Shown: positions 14,685-23,734 of the stretch, one piece after another | Layout: each line of letters starts with the position of its first letter | Position numbering within the stretch: position 1 is the stretch's first letter | From: a virus | DNA length: 50,933 bases | IMG/VR virus record: IMGVR_UViG_3300045922_000020 | Coordinates: 1-50,933 of that record | Direction: 5' to 3' (one strand) | Translations under genes and position numbers: made by a program | The notes under the pieces: generated by a model | What the model was told of the DNA's origin: nothing | The model's database searches: none | Seen by the model: the letters and a program-made list of their open reading frames with translations, nothing else

Positions 14685-15674
14685 TCAGGCGGCCGGTTCG
14701 GAGCGGAAGCCCGCGTCGAGTGTAGCGAGGTCGGCGGTCGTCCACGCAAGGCCAGTGGCGGGGTTGGTAGTCAGAACCTCGCGCCAGATGTTGTAGGGGT
14801 GTGCCGGGCCGCCGGGGGCGATGGGGCTGGCCGACAGATAGTCCGTCCCGCCGATCCGCATGAGGCGCGAGGCGCGGGCGGGGTGAACCTGCGCCATGCG
14901 CGCCACAGGCATGACCGCTTCGATATTCCCGGCGGGCGCAGCCGTGTGGACGCGGGTCTGCCGAAGCCCGGCGCTCAATGCCGTGATCCCGGTCGTGGTG
15001 TCGAAGTCATCGACGTTGCCCGGCGTTCCCGACCACTCGGCATAGTGTCCGGGGCTGGACGGGCGCAGCGTGGCGACCCGCTTGCCGATGGTGCTCGACG
15101 TGGCGAGGATCACTTCCGAAACGAAGATGTTGTTGGAGCCGGAAGTCCGTCTTCCGAGGCCGTTCGCTATCCTCGCTTCTATCCATCGCGTAGACGATCC
15201 TGCCGCTTGGGTCACAGAAGAAACGGAAACTTCGTTAACGTAAAAAGTCGCCGTCATGTTAGAACCCGACCTGTTGGCATGAAAGTCGAAAGTATAGGTC
15301 GTGTTGGCAGCCGCAGGCCAATAAGAGCCGTTATTGGTCGAAGTGCCTTTTGCCACCGCTCGATATTCGTAGTTAGCAGTCGCAATATTTTTGAGCACCG
15401 ACCAAGTATTAGTGTTAACGTTGTTGTCCAGAACCTCAAAGATGGGCACACTGCCCGCGTTAGAAGATTCAGTAGCCCTCATGCGGCAATGTATCCACAG
15501 ATTGGGGAAATCAGCTTGCAACAGATCGAGCATGAAAACGAGGCTTTGCAATCCGGCCTGCGGAAACTCGATATGCGCATCAGTATACGCCGCGTCCCGA
15601 CCAACCGTGGACGTGGAATGATAGGAAGTAGCCCCGAGAAGATGGGCGAAGTTTCCGGCAAAAAGGATCGACAT
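14685..15674 (-). CDS. Putative tail fibre / LamG-like tail protein
   Basis: 329 aa. Residues 1-200 look like a concanavalin/LamG-type jelly roll (TTYTFDFHAN, TATFYVNEVSVSSV, WIEARIANGLG), as found in receptor-binding tail proteins. The C-terminal part is Ala/Thr-rich with PAGNIEAVMPVARMAQVHPARAS and ATLDAGFRSEPAA. GGAGAAAGCC precedes ATG 15674. Likely displayed at the tail tip to bind a host glycan; ligand unknown. Confidence 0.65.
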   Translation of the reverse strand: MSILFAGNFAHLLGATSYHSTSTVGRDAAYTDAHIEFPQAGLQSLVFMLDLLQADFPNLWIHCRMRATESSNAGSVPIFEVLDNNVNTNTWSVLKNIATANYEYRAVAKGTSTNNGSYWPAAANTTYTFDFHANRSGSNMTATFYVNEVSVSSVTQAAGSSTRWIEARIANGLGRRTSGSNNIFVSEVILATSSTIGKRVATLRPSSPGHYAEWSGTPGNVDDFDTTTGITALSAGLRQTRVHTAAPAGNIEAVMPVARMAQVHPARASRLMRIGGTDYLSASPIAPGGPAHPYNIWREVLTTNPATGLAWTTADLATLDAGFRSEPAA

Positions 15675-15691
15675 GGCTTTCTCCGCTACCT

Positions 15692-15892
15692 TTAGGGCGA
15701 GTAGATGACGTTGATCGCAGCTTCGGTGACGCCTTCACTATACGTGATGACGTTGATCGCAGCTTCGGTGACGCCTTCACTATACGTGATGATGTTTAGG
15801 CCCTGCTCGCTCAGGAACAGTTCGTAGTTCAGCGGCGGCCCGTTGTCGATCCGCCTGCTCGACAATATCGCCATGAGCGTCGGTATGGTCAT
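15692..15892 (-). CDS. Small protein with exact 14-residue duplication
   Basis: 66 aa. Start ATG 15892 overlaps the stop of the DUF2793 gene. The C-terminal half contains TYSEGVTEAAINVI twice in tandem (42-nt identical DNA units), preceded and followed by partial copies (NIITYSEG..., NVIYSP). Probably a tail-fibre accessory, perhaps a short fibrous extension. No family recognised. Confidence 0.6.
   Translation of the reverse strand: MTIPTLMAILSSRRIDNGPPLNYELFLSEQGLNIITYSEGVTEAAINVITYSEGVTEAAINVIYSP
15704..15787 (-). repeat. 42-bp tandem repeat (2 identical copies)
   Basis: Copies at 15704-15745 and 15746-15787 are identical over 42 bp and in phase with the reading frame (14 codons), so copy-number change would lengthen or shorten the protein without a frameshift. 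Confidence 0.85.
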
Positions 15893-16830
15893 GCGAGGTC
15901 GCCCACAAGGATGTAGCTGTTCGTCCCTACCGGGATGATCGACGCCGAAGAATACCTTACCCGAAGCGCCACGTTACCGTCTGCCGAGTTGAGAGTCACG
16001 CCGCCTCCTGCGGTGACAGTAACAGTCCCGGTGCCCTGCCGAACGATCAGCACGGGAGAGGTCCGCGTGAGACCCGAAGGTATGTTCAACGCGACCGCGC
16101 TGCCAGAATCCACCAGAAGGGTCTTGCCGCCCGAAAAGTCGGTGTTCGTGAGGTCTCGGGATGCGCCGACCGAAAATGTCGTGATGTCCTCGACCCACTC
16201 GACCCCATCTGCGGCGGGGTTGACTCGAAGAACCTTGCCTGCGTTCGAGGTGGTCGCAGGCAAGGCCGAAGGCGCGTCCACGAACTCCAAGGCTGTCCCG
16301 CCCGAGTTCACCGCCACGAGCTTGCCGCCTTGCCCGCTGTAGCTTCCGGGCGTGTCGGTGAGGTCGAGGAAGTCGTCGATCCCGGCGTTGAGGTTGAAGA
16401 ACTCAAGGCCGTCTTCGGTCGAGTTGACAACAACCGAAAACCCAGCACGTCCGTCATAGTCCCCGGAAACATCGGCAAGGTCGAGAAAGTTCGACACGAG
16501 GGCGGTCGGGTCGGCAACCCACTCGCCACCTATGAACGACAGGTATTCCCCGGTATCGAGGTCATAGGCCCGATAGCCCTCTTGTGGCGCAAAGTATTCC
16601 CACGCCCCATCTATCCGGGCGACAAGCTGATTCTGCTCAGGCCCGGTCCCCGTGAAGATGTGCAGATCGCCGTCCGAGGGAGACCCGGGAAGGACGCTCA
16701 CGCGAGACAAGACCCGAGATTGAACGAAGATCGACAGGAGGTCGATGGCGGCGTTCATGTCTCCGCCCCAGCCATCCTCGCCATCTGCCCACCGGCCGAC
16801 CAGTCCGAGATTAGGAAGCGTTGTCGGCAT
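15889..16830 (-). CDS. DUF2793 tail fibre protein
   Basis: 313 aa. Residues 1-105 match DUF2793, common in alphaproteobacterial phage and prophage tail regions: LPNLGLVGRWADGEDGWGGDMNAAIDLL, SVLPGSPSDGDLHIFTG, ARIDGAWEYFAPQEGYRAYD. The middle has two related repeats (NFLDLADVSGDYDGRAG and DFLDLTDTPGSYSGQGG, each followed by VVNSTEDGLEF / AVNSGGTALEF). The C-terminal 90 residues are beta-rich and Gly/Thr-rich. AGGAGGGGG precedes ATG 16830. Probably a receptor-binding or adhesion component. Confidence 0.8.
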   Translation of the reverse strand: MPTTLPNLGLVGRWADGEDGWGGDMNAAIDLLSIFVQSRVLSRVSVLPGSPSDGDLHIFTGTGPEQNQLVARIDGAWEYFAPQEGYRAYDLDTGEYLSFIGGEWVADPTALVSNFLDLADVSGDYDGRAGFSVVVNSTEDGLEFFNLNAGIDDFLDLTDTPGSYSGQGGKLVAVNSGGTALEFVDAPSALPATTSNAGKVLRVNPAADGVEWVEDITTFSVGASRDLTNTDFSGGKTLLVDSGSAVALNIPSGLTRTSPVLIVRQGTGTVTVTAGGGVTLNSADGNVALRVRYSSASIIPVGTNSYILVGDLA

Positions 16831-17149
16831 CTGCGGCCCCCTCCTGCGACGGCGCGTCAAACGGCGGCAGTTCCACCGGCCCATCGGCTGTCAGATCGAG
16901 CGAGGCGGGGAACCGCGTCTCTGGCGGAGCGTTCGGCCCGTGCGGCAGCACAAGCGTCAGGTGCAGCCTGCCGTCGATCCGCGTGACCGGGCCAGCGAAC
17001 CACGGGCTGTCGATGGTCTCATCGGGCAGCACGTCGCCATCGGCCAGCGGGCCAAAGTCGAAGTCCACGCCGTCGATGACAAGGACATCGCCGTAACGCG
17101 CGAGGCTTACAGGCACGTCGCGGCGCTGCGGGGTCAGGTCGATGCGCAT
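16811..17149 (-). CDS. Conserved tail-fibre-region protein
   Basis: 112 aa from ATG 17149. MRIDLTPQRRDVPVSLARYGDVLVIDGVDFDFGPL is a pattern I associate with small proteins encoded between tail fibre genes of alphaproteobacterial phages. It then has WFAGPVTRIDGRLHLTLVLPHGPNAPPETRFP. It may be a fibre assembly or cap protein (inference). Its 3' end overlaps the DUF2793 start by 20 nt. Confidence 0.65.
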   Translation of the reverse strand: MRIDLTPQRRDVPVSLARYGDVLVIDGVDFDFGPLADGDVLPDETIDSPWFAGPVTRIDGRLHLTLVLPHGPNAPPETRFPASLDLTADGPVELPPFDAPSQEGAADADNAS

Positions 17150-17159
17150 GGATGTCTCC

Positions 17160-18206
17160 TCAGAACCAGCGTCCGGTGGCGGTGAGCGCAACGCTGCGCG
17201 TGGCGGCAGTCTGCGTGGCAAAGGCAGTCACGGCCCAATCGGCTCCGGTGGTGGTCGGGGTGTTCGCCACGATCCCGCCCGCAGCCGTGAGGTTCTCAAC
17301 GGCAACCCTGACGGCGGGGACGGCGGCAAAGGCCGAGGGATAAGTCCACGCCTGCGCGGTCGACCGGAAGCCGCCGAGGAACGCCGTGTCGATGGCAAGG
17401 CTGACCGAAACCCGCCGGGTGCAGATGAGCGTGCCGTCCGCAAACCGCACGAACTCGCCGTTCGCGTTGCTGCCGCGCTCGATGACCGCCCCAGTCGGCA
17501 CGCCGCCGGATTCGCTGACGGTGCCGAGGATCGTCTGCGTCGTGTAGACGAGACGCCACGGCAGCCAAGTCCCGCCGGACTTGCGCCGGAACCGCAGGTC
17601 GCCGGTCGTGCTGTTCAGGCCGTTGAAGGCGATCTGGATGGCGTTGTTCGCCGAGGCGTTGATATGGACCATGTGCCAGTTGACCGCCGCCGTCGGCAGG
17701 CCCAGCGTGCTGTTCGTCGTGGTCCGGTAGAACCCCGTCGCGGTGATCGCGTCCCAGTCGGTGTTGTTCAGGATCGCGTCGATGCCCAGCCCCATCCATC
17801 CCGGCGTCAGGAGCCGCCCTGCGGTCGTGTCGGTGGTGCTCGTGACTACAGTGGCCGTTGCCGCTGTGCCAAGCCCCAGCGTGGCGCGCTGGGCTGTGGC
17901 ATCGGCGTCGTCCACCAGCGCACGCCCGGCAGCGGTAAACAGGGTCAGGGCAGCGGTCCCCGATCCGGTGAAGTAGGGGAGTTGGTTCGCCGCCGAAGTC
18001 AGTCCCGCGATGGCCTGAAGCTCTGCGTCCTGTGCCTGCACGTCCGTCCCGATGACCAGCCCCAGCGCGGCGCGCGCTGTGCCGGGATCTCCATCCGAAC
18101 CGAGGAGGCCCGTAAGGTAGTCGTGCAGGGCGTCCAAGGCTTGTCTGAACGCGAACTTGGTCTTGGGAACTCCGGTAATGTTCCCCTTGGGAGGAATCGC
18201 AGGCAT
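17160..18206 (-). CDS. Tail fibre protein
   Basis: 348 aa. ATG 18206 overlaps the stop of the tail hub gene. The N-terminal part ([19 protein letters not shown]) is an attachment helix. Next comes an Ala/Thr/Leu-rich repeated segment ([42 protein letters not shown]), typical of trimeric fibres. Residues about 190-270 ([59 protein letters not shown]) resemble a pyocin-knob-type domain. A beta-rich tip follows. Likely side or central fibre for host recognition. Confidence 0.82.
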   Translation of the reverse strand: MPAIPPKGNITGVPKTKFAFRQALDALHDYLTGLLGSDGDPGTARAALGLVIGTDVQAQDAELQAIAGLTSAANQLPYFTGSGTAALTLFTAAGRALVDDADATAQRATLGLGTAATATVVTSTTDTTAGRLLTPGWMGLGIDAILNNTDWDAITATGFYRTTTNSTLGLPTAAVNWHMVHINASANNAIQIAFNGLNSTTGDLRFRRKSGGTWLPWRLVYTTQTILGTVSESGGVPTGAVIERGSNANGEFVRFADGTLICTRRVSVSLAIDTAFLGGFRSTAQAWTYPSAFAAVPAVRVAVENLTAAGGIVANTPTTTGADWAVTAFATQTAATRSVALTATGRWF

Positions 18207-21193
18207 CAGAAGAACCTTTCGTCGTCGTCGCCCACATACCACAGCGGGTCGTCGTCGTCACCACTTGTCCAGAGCGAACCCGACCCCCAGCGGTTGCCCC
18301 AATCATAACTCCACCCGGAAAGTTCGCCAAGCTGAACATAGCGGCGCGAGAACTGAAACGAGATCAACGCCCCGCGCTTGCCGTAGACTTCTATCCAAGC
18401 CGCGCCGGGCGTGCCGATGTCAGCTTTCGGGACGGTGTAGCTCGTGCCCGATATGTCGTCGTAGGTCTCGATAACTGCGCCGCCGAGCGAACGCAAGATG
18501 ATCCGTGTCGTCTGCCCGGCTTCTGGCGTGACGGTTCCCGCCCCCCACGAGGGCGGGAACAGAACGTCCTCGGTCAGACGGTTGCGGTTAGACCAAGTAA
18601 CTTCAATGTCGGGATACGGCCCGGAGGGATAGATCGCGCTGCCGAAACCGAGGTTGTTGATCTGCACGTTCGCTGGCCGGAACGGAAGCTCGTGTCTCAT
18701 CCTGACGTTATGCAGGACTGACGGGGCGACAGAGATGGGCAAGCGGCCGATTCTTGTCCGGGGCAGGATACGAAAGTCCTGATTGCCTTCGCCGAACTCG
18801 GCGTCCACCACGAACTCACGACCGTCCGGGTAATGCCAGAGAGGAGTCCCGGACGGCCATGCCTTCGGCACGGTATCGAACATGCCGCGCGCGGCGGTCC
18901 AAGCCTGCGCCATCGGGTCGAACGAAACAAGAACAAGAACCTCCCCGGAAAGGTCGTTGCTTCCGAGCATGAGGCGAGTCCCGGGCTGGATGAAGCCCGA
19001 ACCGAGCGCGTCGATCCACGCTCGGGGGATCAGCGAAGTGTCCTCTTCCGCCAGAGGGGAGGACGTGAACAGCCTGCGGCGCGCGCCGTGCTGCGCCACG
19101 AGGCCGTAACTGGTCGTCGTGGGGATTCGCCGCCACGTCTGGATGTCGGTGACAGGCAGGCTTTCAGGGTCGGCCATGACTGCAAGCCGGATCACCCCGG
19201 CTTCATCGACCTCGGCCGGGTTTTCTCCGAACCGCATGAGTTCGGGCATCGGAACGGACGTGAACTGCACCGCGCTGACGGGGACAGGCGCAACCCGGTC
19301 GTCCTGCCATAGCGGCGGCTGCGGCTCGGTGAAAGAGATCTCCGCGACCGAGAAGATGTCCTCGACCACGGTCAGCTTGATCTTCCGGTCGCCCTTCTTG
19401 CCGTAGTCTACGGCCATGATGCGAACGACAATCTGCTCGATGGATTCGTCCGGCCATTCCAGTCTGCGCAAATCGCCCGGCTCGATCTGCCATTCCGAAC
19501 GGTCGACTTCGACGGTTGCGGTCCACAGGGGAGTGCCCGCCTCGATCACATCACGGTTTGCCAAGACCTGCGCAAGTCGGGGATTTCGGACGCCGTAGTA
19601 ATTTCGGGTCTCGGCCGCCGTGCCGCCTTGGATCGCCTTGTTGGCGAGGTTGTGCGCGGTTACGGTCGCGGCCTCTTCGGTGTCCGGGTCCGTGTAGCTG
19701 ACGGTGATCTCGTTCACGGTCTCGCCCCAGCGACGGCGCTTTGCGTTCCGCACGACGCAGTTTTCGGGAGTCAGCCAAGGGAGCGAGGAGATCGTATAGT
19801 CGTTCCGAAGCGGGACGAGTTTCCACTTTCCGGTAACGGGACTCTGGAAAAGGACCGCCTTGACGTGATCCAGCACCTCCTGAACGAAGGACTCGATGGT
19901 GTCCTGCCTGTTCCACATCATCGACAGGCCAAGCCGCTCTTCGTAGAAAGTGTCGGCCGCCGCCAGAAAGGACGGAACGTCGATGAAGTCGTTCGTTTCG
20001 CCCTTGCCCCATTCGGGGTTTGTCAGGCACTCGTAAATTATGTGAGCCGGATTGGCGTCCGGCATCGCCTGAAGCGTTCCATCGACGCTACAATGCTCAT
20101 AGGCAAATTGATCTCGCGTTATCGTGGACTGCGCAGAATCAACCCGCCACCCAACCCAAACCGGAAACGTGCGGACCACCGTTCCCCACAGTCGAATGTA
20201 TTTCACGTTCGACGGGATTGCGGCCGATACCGTGATGGTTCCTTCCCCCGTTATGTTTACGGTCTTGGCTTCAAACAGGACTCGCTGCCCGAGGATTTGC
20301 TGACCGGCTGAATTGATACCGCCGCTGTAGCCTTCCAGATACGCCGCGAGAACGCCTCTCTTGAGGCCGGTATAAGGGCCACCGTAGATCAGGCTTGCCG
20401 TGAACGTAAAAGAAACAGCGGTCATTCTCCCGATCAATTCGCCGTCCAGTTGAACCGGCTCGTTCTCTTCCTGATCGCCGTTCGGCGCAGGAACGTATCC
20501 TCGTGCCGAAAGAACAATCTCGCAGTCCTCCACAGTAGGCTCCTCGGCGCCAGCGGGGCCGAAGAACCACGCCCCGTCCGTATTGTCCTCGGGCTGGGGG
20601 CCGGACATGACGGAATTGCTGCTGTGGAATCTCGGCCCGGTTCGCTGCGTGACGATGGTCGGAACCGGCCCGGGTTCGGACAAAGACCCGACAGGGATCA
20701 GGCTTCCGTTCCAGTCGCCGTCCTCAAGGCCATCGGGCGGCGTCAGGCCCAGCGGCCAGATGAACGCCTTGGCCGCCGAGAGCGACTTCGGGACAGACGT
20801 GATGCTCGCCTTCATGGCGGGCAGGTAGTAGTTGTTGGTGGCCCATTGAAACCCCGTGCCGTTGTAGCCCCGGAAGAACAGATGGGCGAGGCCCCGGTAT
20901 CCCGGGAATGTCGAAGGCGTCAGGCCCTCGCGAGAAGCAAGTTCGCTAGAAGCGACCTGATCGGCGTCCCCCATGTAGGCTTCAAGCACTCCACGAACGC
21001 CGCCTTCCTTGCCATCGCCCCCGAAAAGTTCGGGAAGCTCGATGCACACGTTCCGACGAGCGCGGATCGCGCCACAGAAGATCGGTTTGTCCTTGACCCA
21101 CACCTGATTGATCGAGTCGACCGGGCCATGACACAGCCCATAGTCCAGAGAATAGAGGTAGTCATAGACCTTGGCCTCTTCACCTTTGGACAT
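18206..21193 (-). CDS. Tail tip / host specificity protein (J-like hub)
   Basis: 995 aa. The N-terminus ([31 protein letters not shown]) and middle ([70 protein letters not shown]) match phage tail-tip attachment proteins of the lambda J type in which the core hub domain is followed by beta-sandwich modules. The C-terminus is Asp-rich ([17 protein letters not shown]). A very strong AAGGAGGAAGG lies before ATG 21193. It would form the tail tip and take part in DNA ejection. Two small upstream genes appear to encode pieces normally fused to such hubs. Confidence 0.85.
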   Translation of the reverse strand: MSKGEEAKVYDYLYSLDYGLCHGPVDSINQVWVKDKPIFCGAIRARRNVCIELPELFGGDGKEGGVRGVLEAYMGDADQVASSELASREGLTPSTFPGYRGLAHLFFRGYNGTGFQWATNNYYLPAMKASITSVPKSLSAAKAFIWPLGLTPPDGLEDGDWNGSLIPVGSLSEPGPVPTIVTQRTGPRFHSSNSVMSGPQPEDNTDGAWFFGPAGAEEPTVEDCEIVLSARGYVPAPNGDQEENEPVQLDGELIGRMTAVSFTFTASLIYGGPYTGLKRGVLAAYLEGYSGGINSAGQQILGQRVLFEAKTVNITGEGTITVSAAIPSNVKYIRLWGTVVRTFPVWVGWRVDSAQSTITRDQFAYEHCSVDGTLQAMPDANPAHIIYECLTNPEWGKGETNDFIDVPSFLAAADTFYEERLGLSMMWNRQDTIESFVQEVLDHVKAVLFQSPVTGKWKLVPLRNDYTISSLPWLTPENCVVRNAKRRRWGETVNEITVSYTDPDTEEAATVTAHNLANKAIQGGTAAETRNYYGVRNPRLAQVLANRDVIEAGTPLWTATVEVDRSEWQIEPGDLRRLEWPDESIEQIVVRIMAVDYGKKGDRKIKLTVVEDIFSVAEISFTEPQPPLWQDDRVAPVPVSAVQFTSVPMPELMRFGENPAEVDEAGVIRLAVMADPESLPVTDIQTWRRIPTTTSYGLVAQHGARRRLFTSSPLAEEDTSLIPRAWIDALGSGFIQPGTRLMLGSNDLSGEVLVLVSFDPMAQAWTAARGMFDTVPKAWPSGTPLWHYPDGREFVVDAEFGEGNQDFRILPRTRIGRLPISVAPSVLHNVRMRHELPFRPANVQINNLGFGSAIYPSGPYPDIEVTWSNRNRLTEDVLFPPSWGAGTVTPEAGQTTRIILRSLGGAVIETYDDISGTSYTVPKADIGTPGAAWIEVYGKRGALISFQFSRRYVQLGELSGWSYDWGNRWGSGSLWTSGDDDDPLWYVGDDDERFF

Positions 21194-21383
21194 GACCTTC
21201 CTCCTTCTCGGCGACTTCGATCATGCGCTGAATCTGCGCGTCGTCGATGTGGCGAACCTCGTCCGCAGGTATGCCGGAAGACGCGAAGCGCCGCCAGTCC
21301 AGACCAAGCGCCTTGGCCTTGGCCCGAGCGCCCCGGACGCAGAAGCCCGCCGCGCCGATGTGGTGGAGGCGAACGAGGGTCAT
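21180..21383 (-). CDS. Small tail-module protein
   Basis: 67 aa. TLVRLHHIGAAGFCVRGARAKAKALGLDWRRFASSGIPADE is a pattern of small proteins between tail genes in alphaproteobacterial phages: a compact helical domain with a 'GFC.RGAR.fa..hgLDw..F...G' core. Start overlaps the upstream stop (ATGA), and its end overlaps the hub gene by 14 nt. Function unknown, probably tail-tip assembly. Confidence 0.65.
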   Translation of the reverse strand: MTLVRLHHIGAAGFCVRGARAKAKALGLDWRRFASSGIPADEVRHIDDAQIQRMIEVAEKEEGHVQR

Positions 21384-21622
21384 TTCTTGCCGCGCCGTGC
21401 AGGACGATGGACGCTCTGCTTGTCCCACGCCCCGATGAGGTTCGCGCCCTTCTGCGTGACCGTCCCGAAGATGACCGGAATCGGTCTTCCGGCCTCCGAT
21501 GTCGGCTCCTGCAAGTCCTCGGTCGAGGGCGGCTGCTCGACCTTCGGCTTGGGCATGAGGAGGTAGGCGAGGATGTTGAGGGCCACGCCGACGACAAGCT
21601 GGAAGAGGAAATTGAGAGCCAT
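21380..21622 (-). CDS. Small membrane/tail protein resembling a hub N-terminus
   Basis: 80 aa. A hydrophobic N-terminal segment (LNFLFQLVVGVALNILAYLLM) is followed by PKPKVEQPPSTEDLQEPTSEAGRPIPVIFGTVTQKGANLIGAWD. The Q-EPT-EGRPIPVIFGTV motif is normally the start of J-like hub proteins. Here it is a separate gene 190 nt ahead of the hub gene. Likely a tail-tip component or an assembly peptide. Confidence 0.7.
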   Translation of the reverse strand: MALNFLFQLVVGVALNILAYLLMPKPKVEQPPSTEDLQEPTSEAGRPIPVIFGTVTQKGANLIGAWDKQSVHRPARRGKK

Positions 21623-21623
21623 G

Positions 21624-22496
21624 TCAGTCGAAGGGGTTCTTGTTCACGGGGTTGAACTTGGGGATGTAGGGATGCCCGCCGTAGTTCACGATGTTGTTGT
21701 GGAGTCTTCCGCACGCTTCCAGCGTCCGGGGGCAGCCTAACGACACTTCGACTTCATCACTAGCCGAAAGTGCGCCGGTCGGTCCAGTCGTCGTGACGGT
21801 CAGGCCGTCAAGGCTGACGTTCAGGATCATCCGGTATTCCGGCCCCGAGGCGCCTTGCCATTGCAGGAGGCCGCCGAAGTAGTCGCTGATTTCGGTGTCT
21901 TCGATACGCCAGCCATCCTCGAACGTGATCTGGTTGCCGCCGGTGGACACAACGACCGCAGTCGTCGTCGCGGCCTCCTTGTCGGCGGCGCAGCGCGAAC
22001 CGTAGAGGGTCAGGGGGCACGAATACTGCCAGTGGCGGGACAGCCCCGGCCGCTGCATGGAAGATCCGGCTGAAAGGCCCACGAGCTTGACGTTTCGGTT
22101 GCCTTGCCCAACACGCTCGACGATCCGACCCGTCCATGCGACCGGCAATACGGCGTCGGTGACGGCTTCGGCAAACGGGTCCGACGCTCGAACGGCGTGA
22201 CCGGAGCGAATGACGAGCGTGATGACGAAGCTGGTCGGGTAGAGCGACATCAACTGCGCGACTGGATTGTCCTCGGCGACAGCGACCTCGAACTCCTTGT
22301 CGGTGAGCGCGCCGGTAGATTCGATGTTGGCGTGCGTGATCGGCACCGGAAGGTAGGTCAGGCCGTCATAGACGATGGACTGGTCTGCATCGGTGAAAGC
22401 GTGAACGGCTTCCGCGTCAGGCCCGTAGCGGAACAGGTAGAGAAAGATCGGTGCCCCGAGGGATCGGCTGGTCTCGCGCGCCGAAAAGCTAGGCAT
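21624..22496 (-). CDS. DUF2163 / BR0599-family tail tip protein
   Basis: 290 aa. LYLFRYGPDAEAVHAFTDAD, YLPVPITHANIESTG and FEVAVAEDNPVAQL at the N-terminus and the Cys-rich C-terminus (LYGSRCAADK ... LGCPRTLEACGRLHNNIVNYGGHPYIP) match the BR0599/DUF2163 family of tail-tip proteins, analogous to lambda L and to gene-transfer-agent baseplate components. The conserved Cys residues may bind an iron-sulphur cluster or zinc, as proposed for lambda L. Overlaps the preceding gene by 8 nt. Confidence 0.82.
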   Translation of the reverse strand: MPSFSARETSRSLGAPIFLYLFRYGPDAEAVHAFTDADQSIVYDGLTYLPVPITHANIESTGALTDKEFEVAVAEDNPVAQLMSLYPTSFVITLVIRSGHAVRASDPFAEAVTDAVLPVAWTGRIVERVGQGNRNVKLVGLSAGSSMQRPGLSRHWQYSCPLTLYGSRCAADKEAATTTAVVVSTGGNQITFEDGWRIEDTEISDYFGGLLQWQGASGPEYRMILNVSLDGLTVTTTGPTGALSASDEVEVSLGCPRTLEACGRLHNNIVNYGGHPYIPKFNPVNKNPFD

Positions 22497-23733
22497 CGTA
22501 GTCCTCCATCTCGGCGAGCGTCGTCGTTACCATCGTGATCGTTGCTTCTGCGACGAGCGGCGTCAGCCATGCGACCGTCAGCGTGTCGGAAGCGAACCGC
22601 ATGGGCAAAAGCCATTCGATTCTGGCCTCGGACACAGACCTGATCCAGTTCGTTGCGCAGAGGACTTCGACACGGTTGCTGTTCGCACCGACCGCTTGGA
22701 CTTCGTTGAATTGCCGCTCGCCCGTAGGCCAGCGGGCCACGACAAACCCGTGCGTCGGGGAACCGTCGAAGAGCGCCTGCCCCGTGTTCCGGGCTGAGAA
22801 GCCGTTCGACAGGAGCGGCTGCACGTCCCGGAAGTCCTCCGAGTGCGAAGGCATCCAGAACGGTGTGCGCTGCCCGTAAAGCACGCGGAAGAAGGTGCAG
22901 AACCGTTCAGTGTCCGAAGGAGAACGAAACGTGAACTTCATCCGGTAGCCGATAGTGCTGAAGTCGTGGCGCTCGAACGTCCGGGTCCGGCCGAATCCGA
23001 GGTCAACGGTGTCGCGCTCGCGCTCCGTTGTGATCTGCATGGCGTCCTGCCAGTTCGGCTTTCGCATGAGAACAACAAGAGAACGAAAATCCGCGTAGTC
23101 GATGCTGGACGGCCCGGGCCACCATGCAGGGAGGTCGGGGCCGGGAGGCGTGCCCAGCGGGTAGAAAGGATCGACGATGTTGCCCGGCTCAAGCTCGATC
23201 CTCACATCGCCCTGCCACAAGCCCGGAACAGGTGCCCGCATAGAGAGCGAGTTGGGCACTCGGCCCGGAAGGGCTTGCAGGACTTTCTCTGCGGGGCCGT
23301 GGGCGCCTTGGAGCGGGTCGGCTAGGGTCAGGACCGTCCCGGCCACAGAGGCGATCCTGACGGCCTCCTGCGCGGCCCCGTCGATCCACAGGTAAGCTCC
23401 CGGCAGCACCCAAGCCGGGACGGGAGTCGGCAGAACGACCTCGGTAGGCGAGTTCACCGCTTCCAGTGTCGTCGCTCGCCAAGGCAGGGGCACGAACATG
23501 ACCTCGCTCTGGGCGTGCATGAGATCGGTCTGGAATCGCTGACGCCGATCCGCCCAATCCAAGAGGTTGACCGAAACCGCCATGCGAGGGACATCCCTCT
23601 CAGCCGCCCGCTGCTGGCGCCCCGAGCGCGCCGTGACGATGGCGGTCCTGAAGGCATACTCGACGGTAATCGGCCTGCTCCACTCGTGGGGGACACCGAG
23701 GGACGCGCCGTAGAGGGGCTTAACCAAGCGCAT
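22489..23733 (-). CDS. Minor tail / distal tail protein
   Basis: 414 aa following the tape measure by 1 nt, with GGAGG upstream. Beta-rich throughout. RSLVVLMRKPNWQDAMQITTERERDTVDLGFGR and YRMKFTFRSPSDTERFCTFFRVLYGQRTPFWMPSHSEDF resemble distal tail/baseplate proteins encoded immediately after tape-measure genes (lambda M/Dit position). No Pfam name is certain. It is presumed to form the ring joining tube to hub. Confidence 0.7.
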   Translation of the reverse strand: MRLVKPLYGASLGVPHEWSRPITVEYAFRTAIVTARSGRQQRAAERDVPRMAVSVNLLDWADRRQRFQTDLMHAQSEVMFVPLPWRATTLEAVNSPTEVVLPTPVPAWVLPGAYLWIDGAAQEAVRIASVAGTVLTLADPLQGAHGPAEKVLQALPGRVPNSLSMRAPVPGLWQGDVRIELEPGNIVDPFYPLGTPPGPDLPAWWPGPSSIDYADFRSLVVLMRKPNWQDAMQITTERERDTVDLGFGRTRTFERHDFSTIGYRMKFTFRSPSDTERFCTFFRVLYGQRTPFWMPSHSEDFRDVQPLLSNGFSARNTGQALFDGSPTHGFVVARWPTGERQFNEVQAVGANSNRVEVLCATNWIRSVSEARIEWLLPMRFASDTLTVAWLTPLVAEATITMVTTTLAEMEDYDA

Positions 23734-23734
23734 G

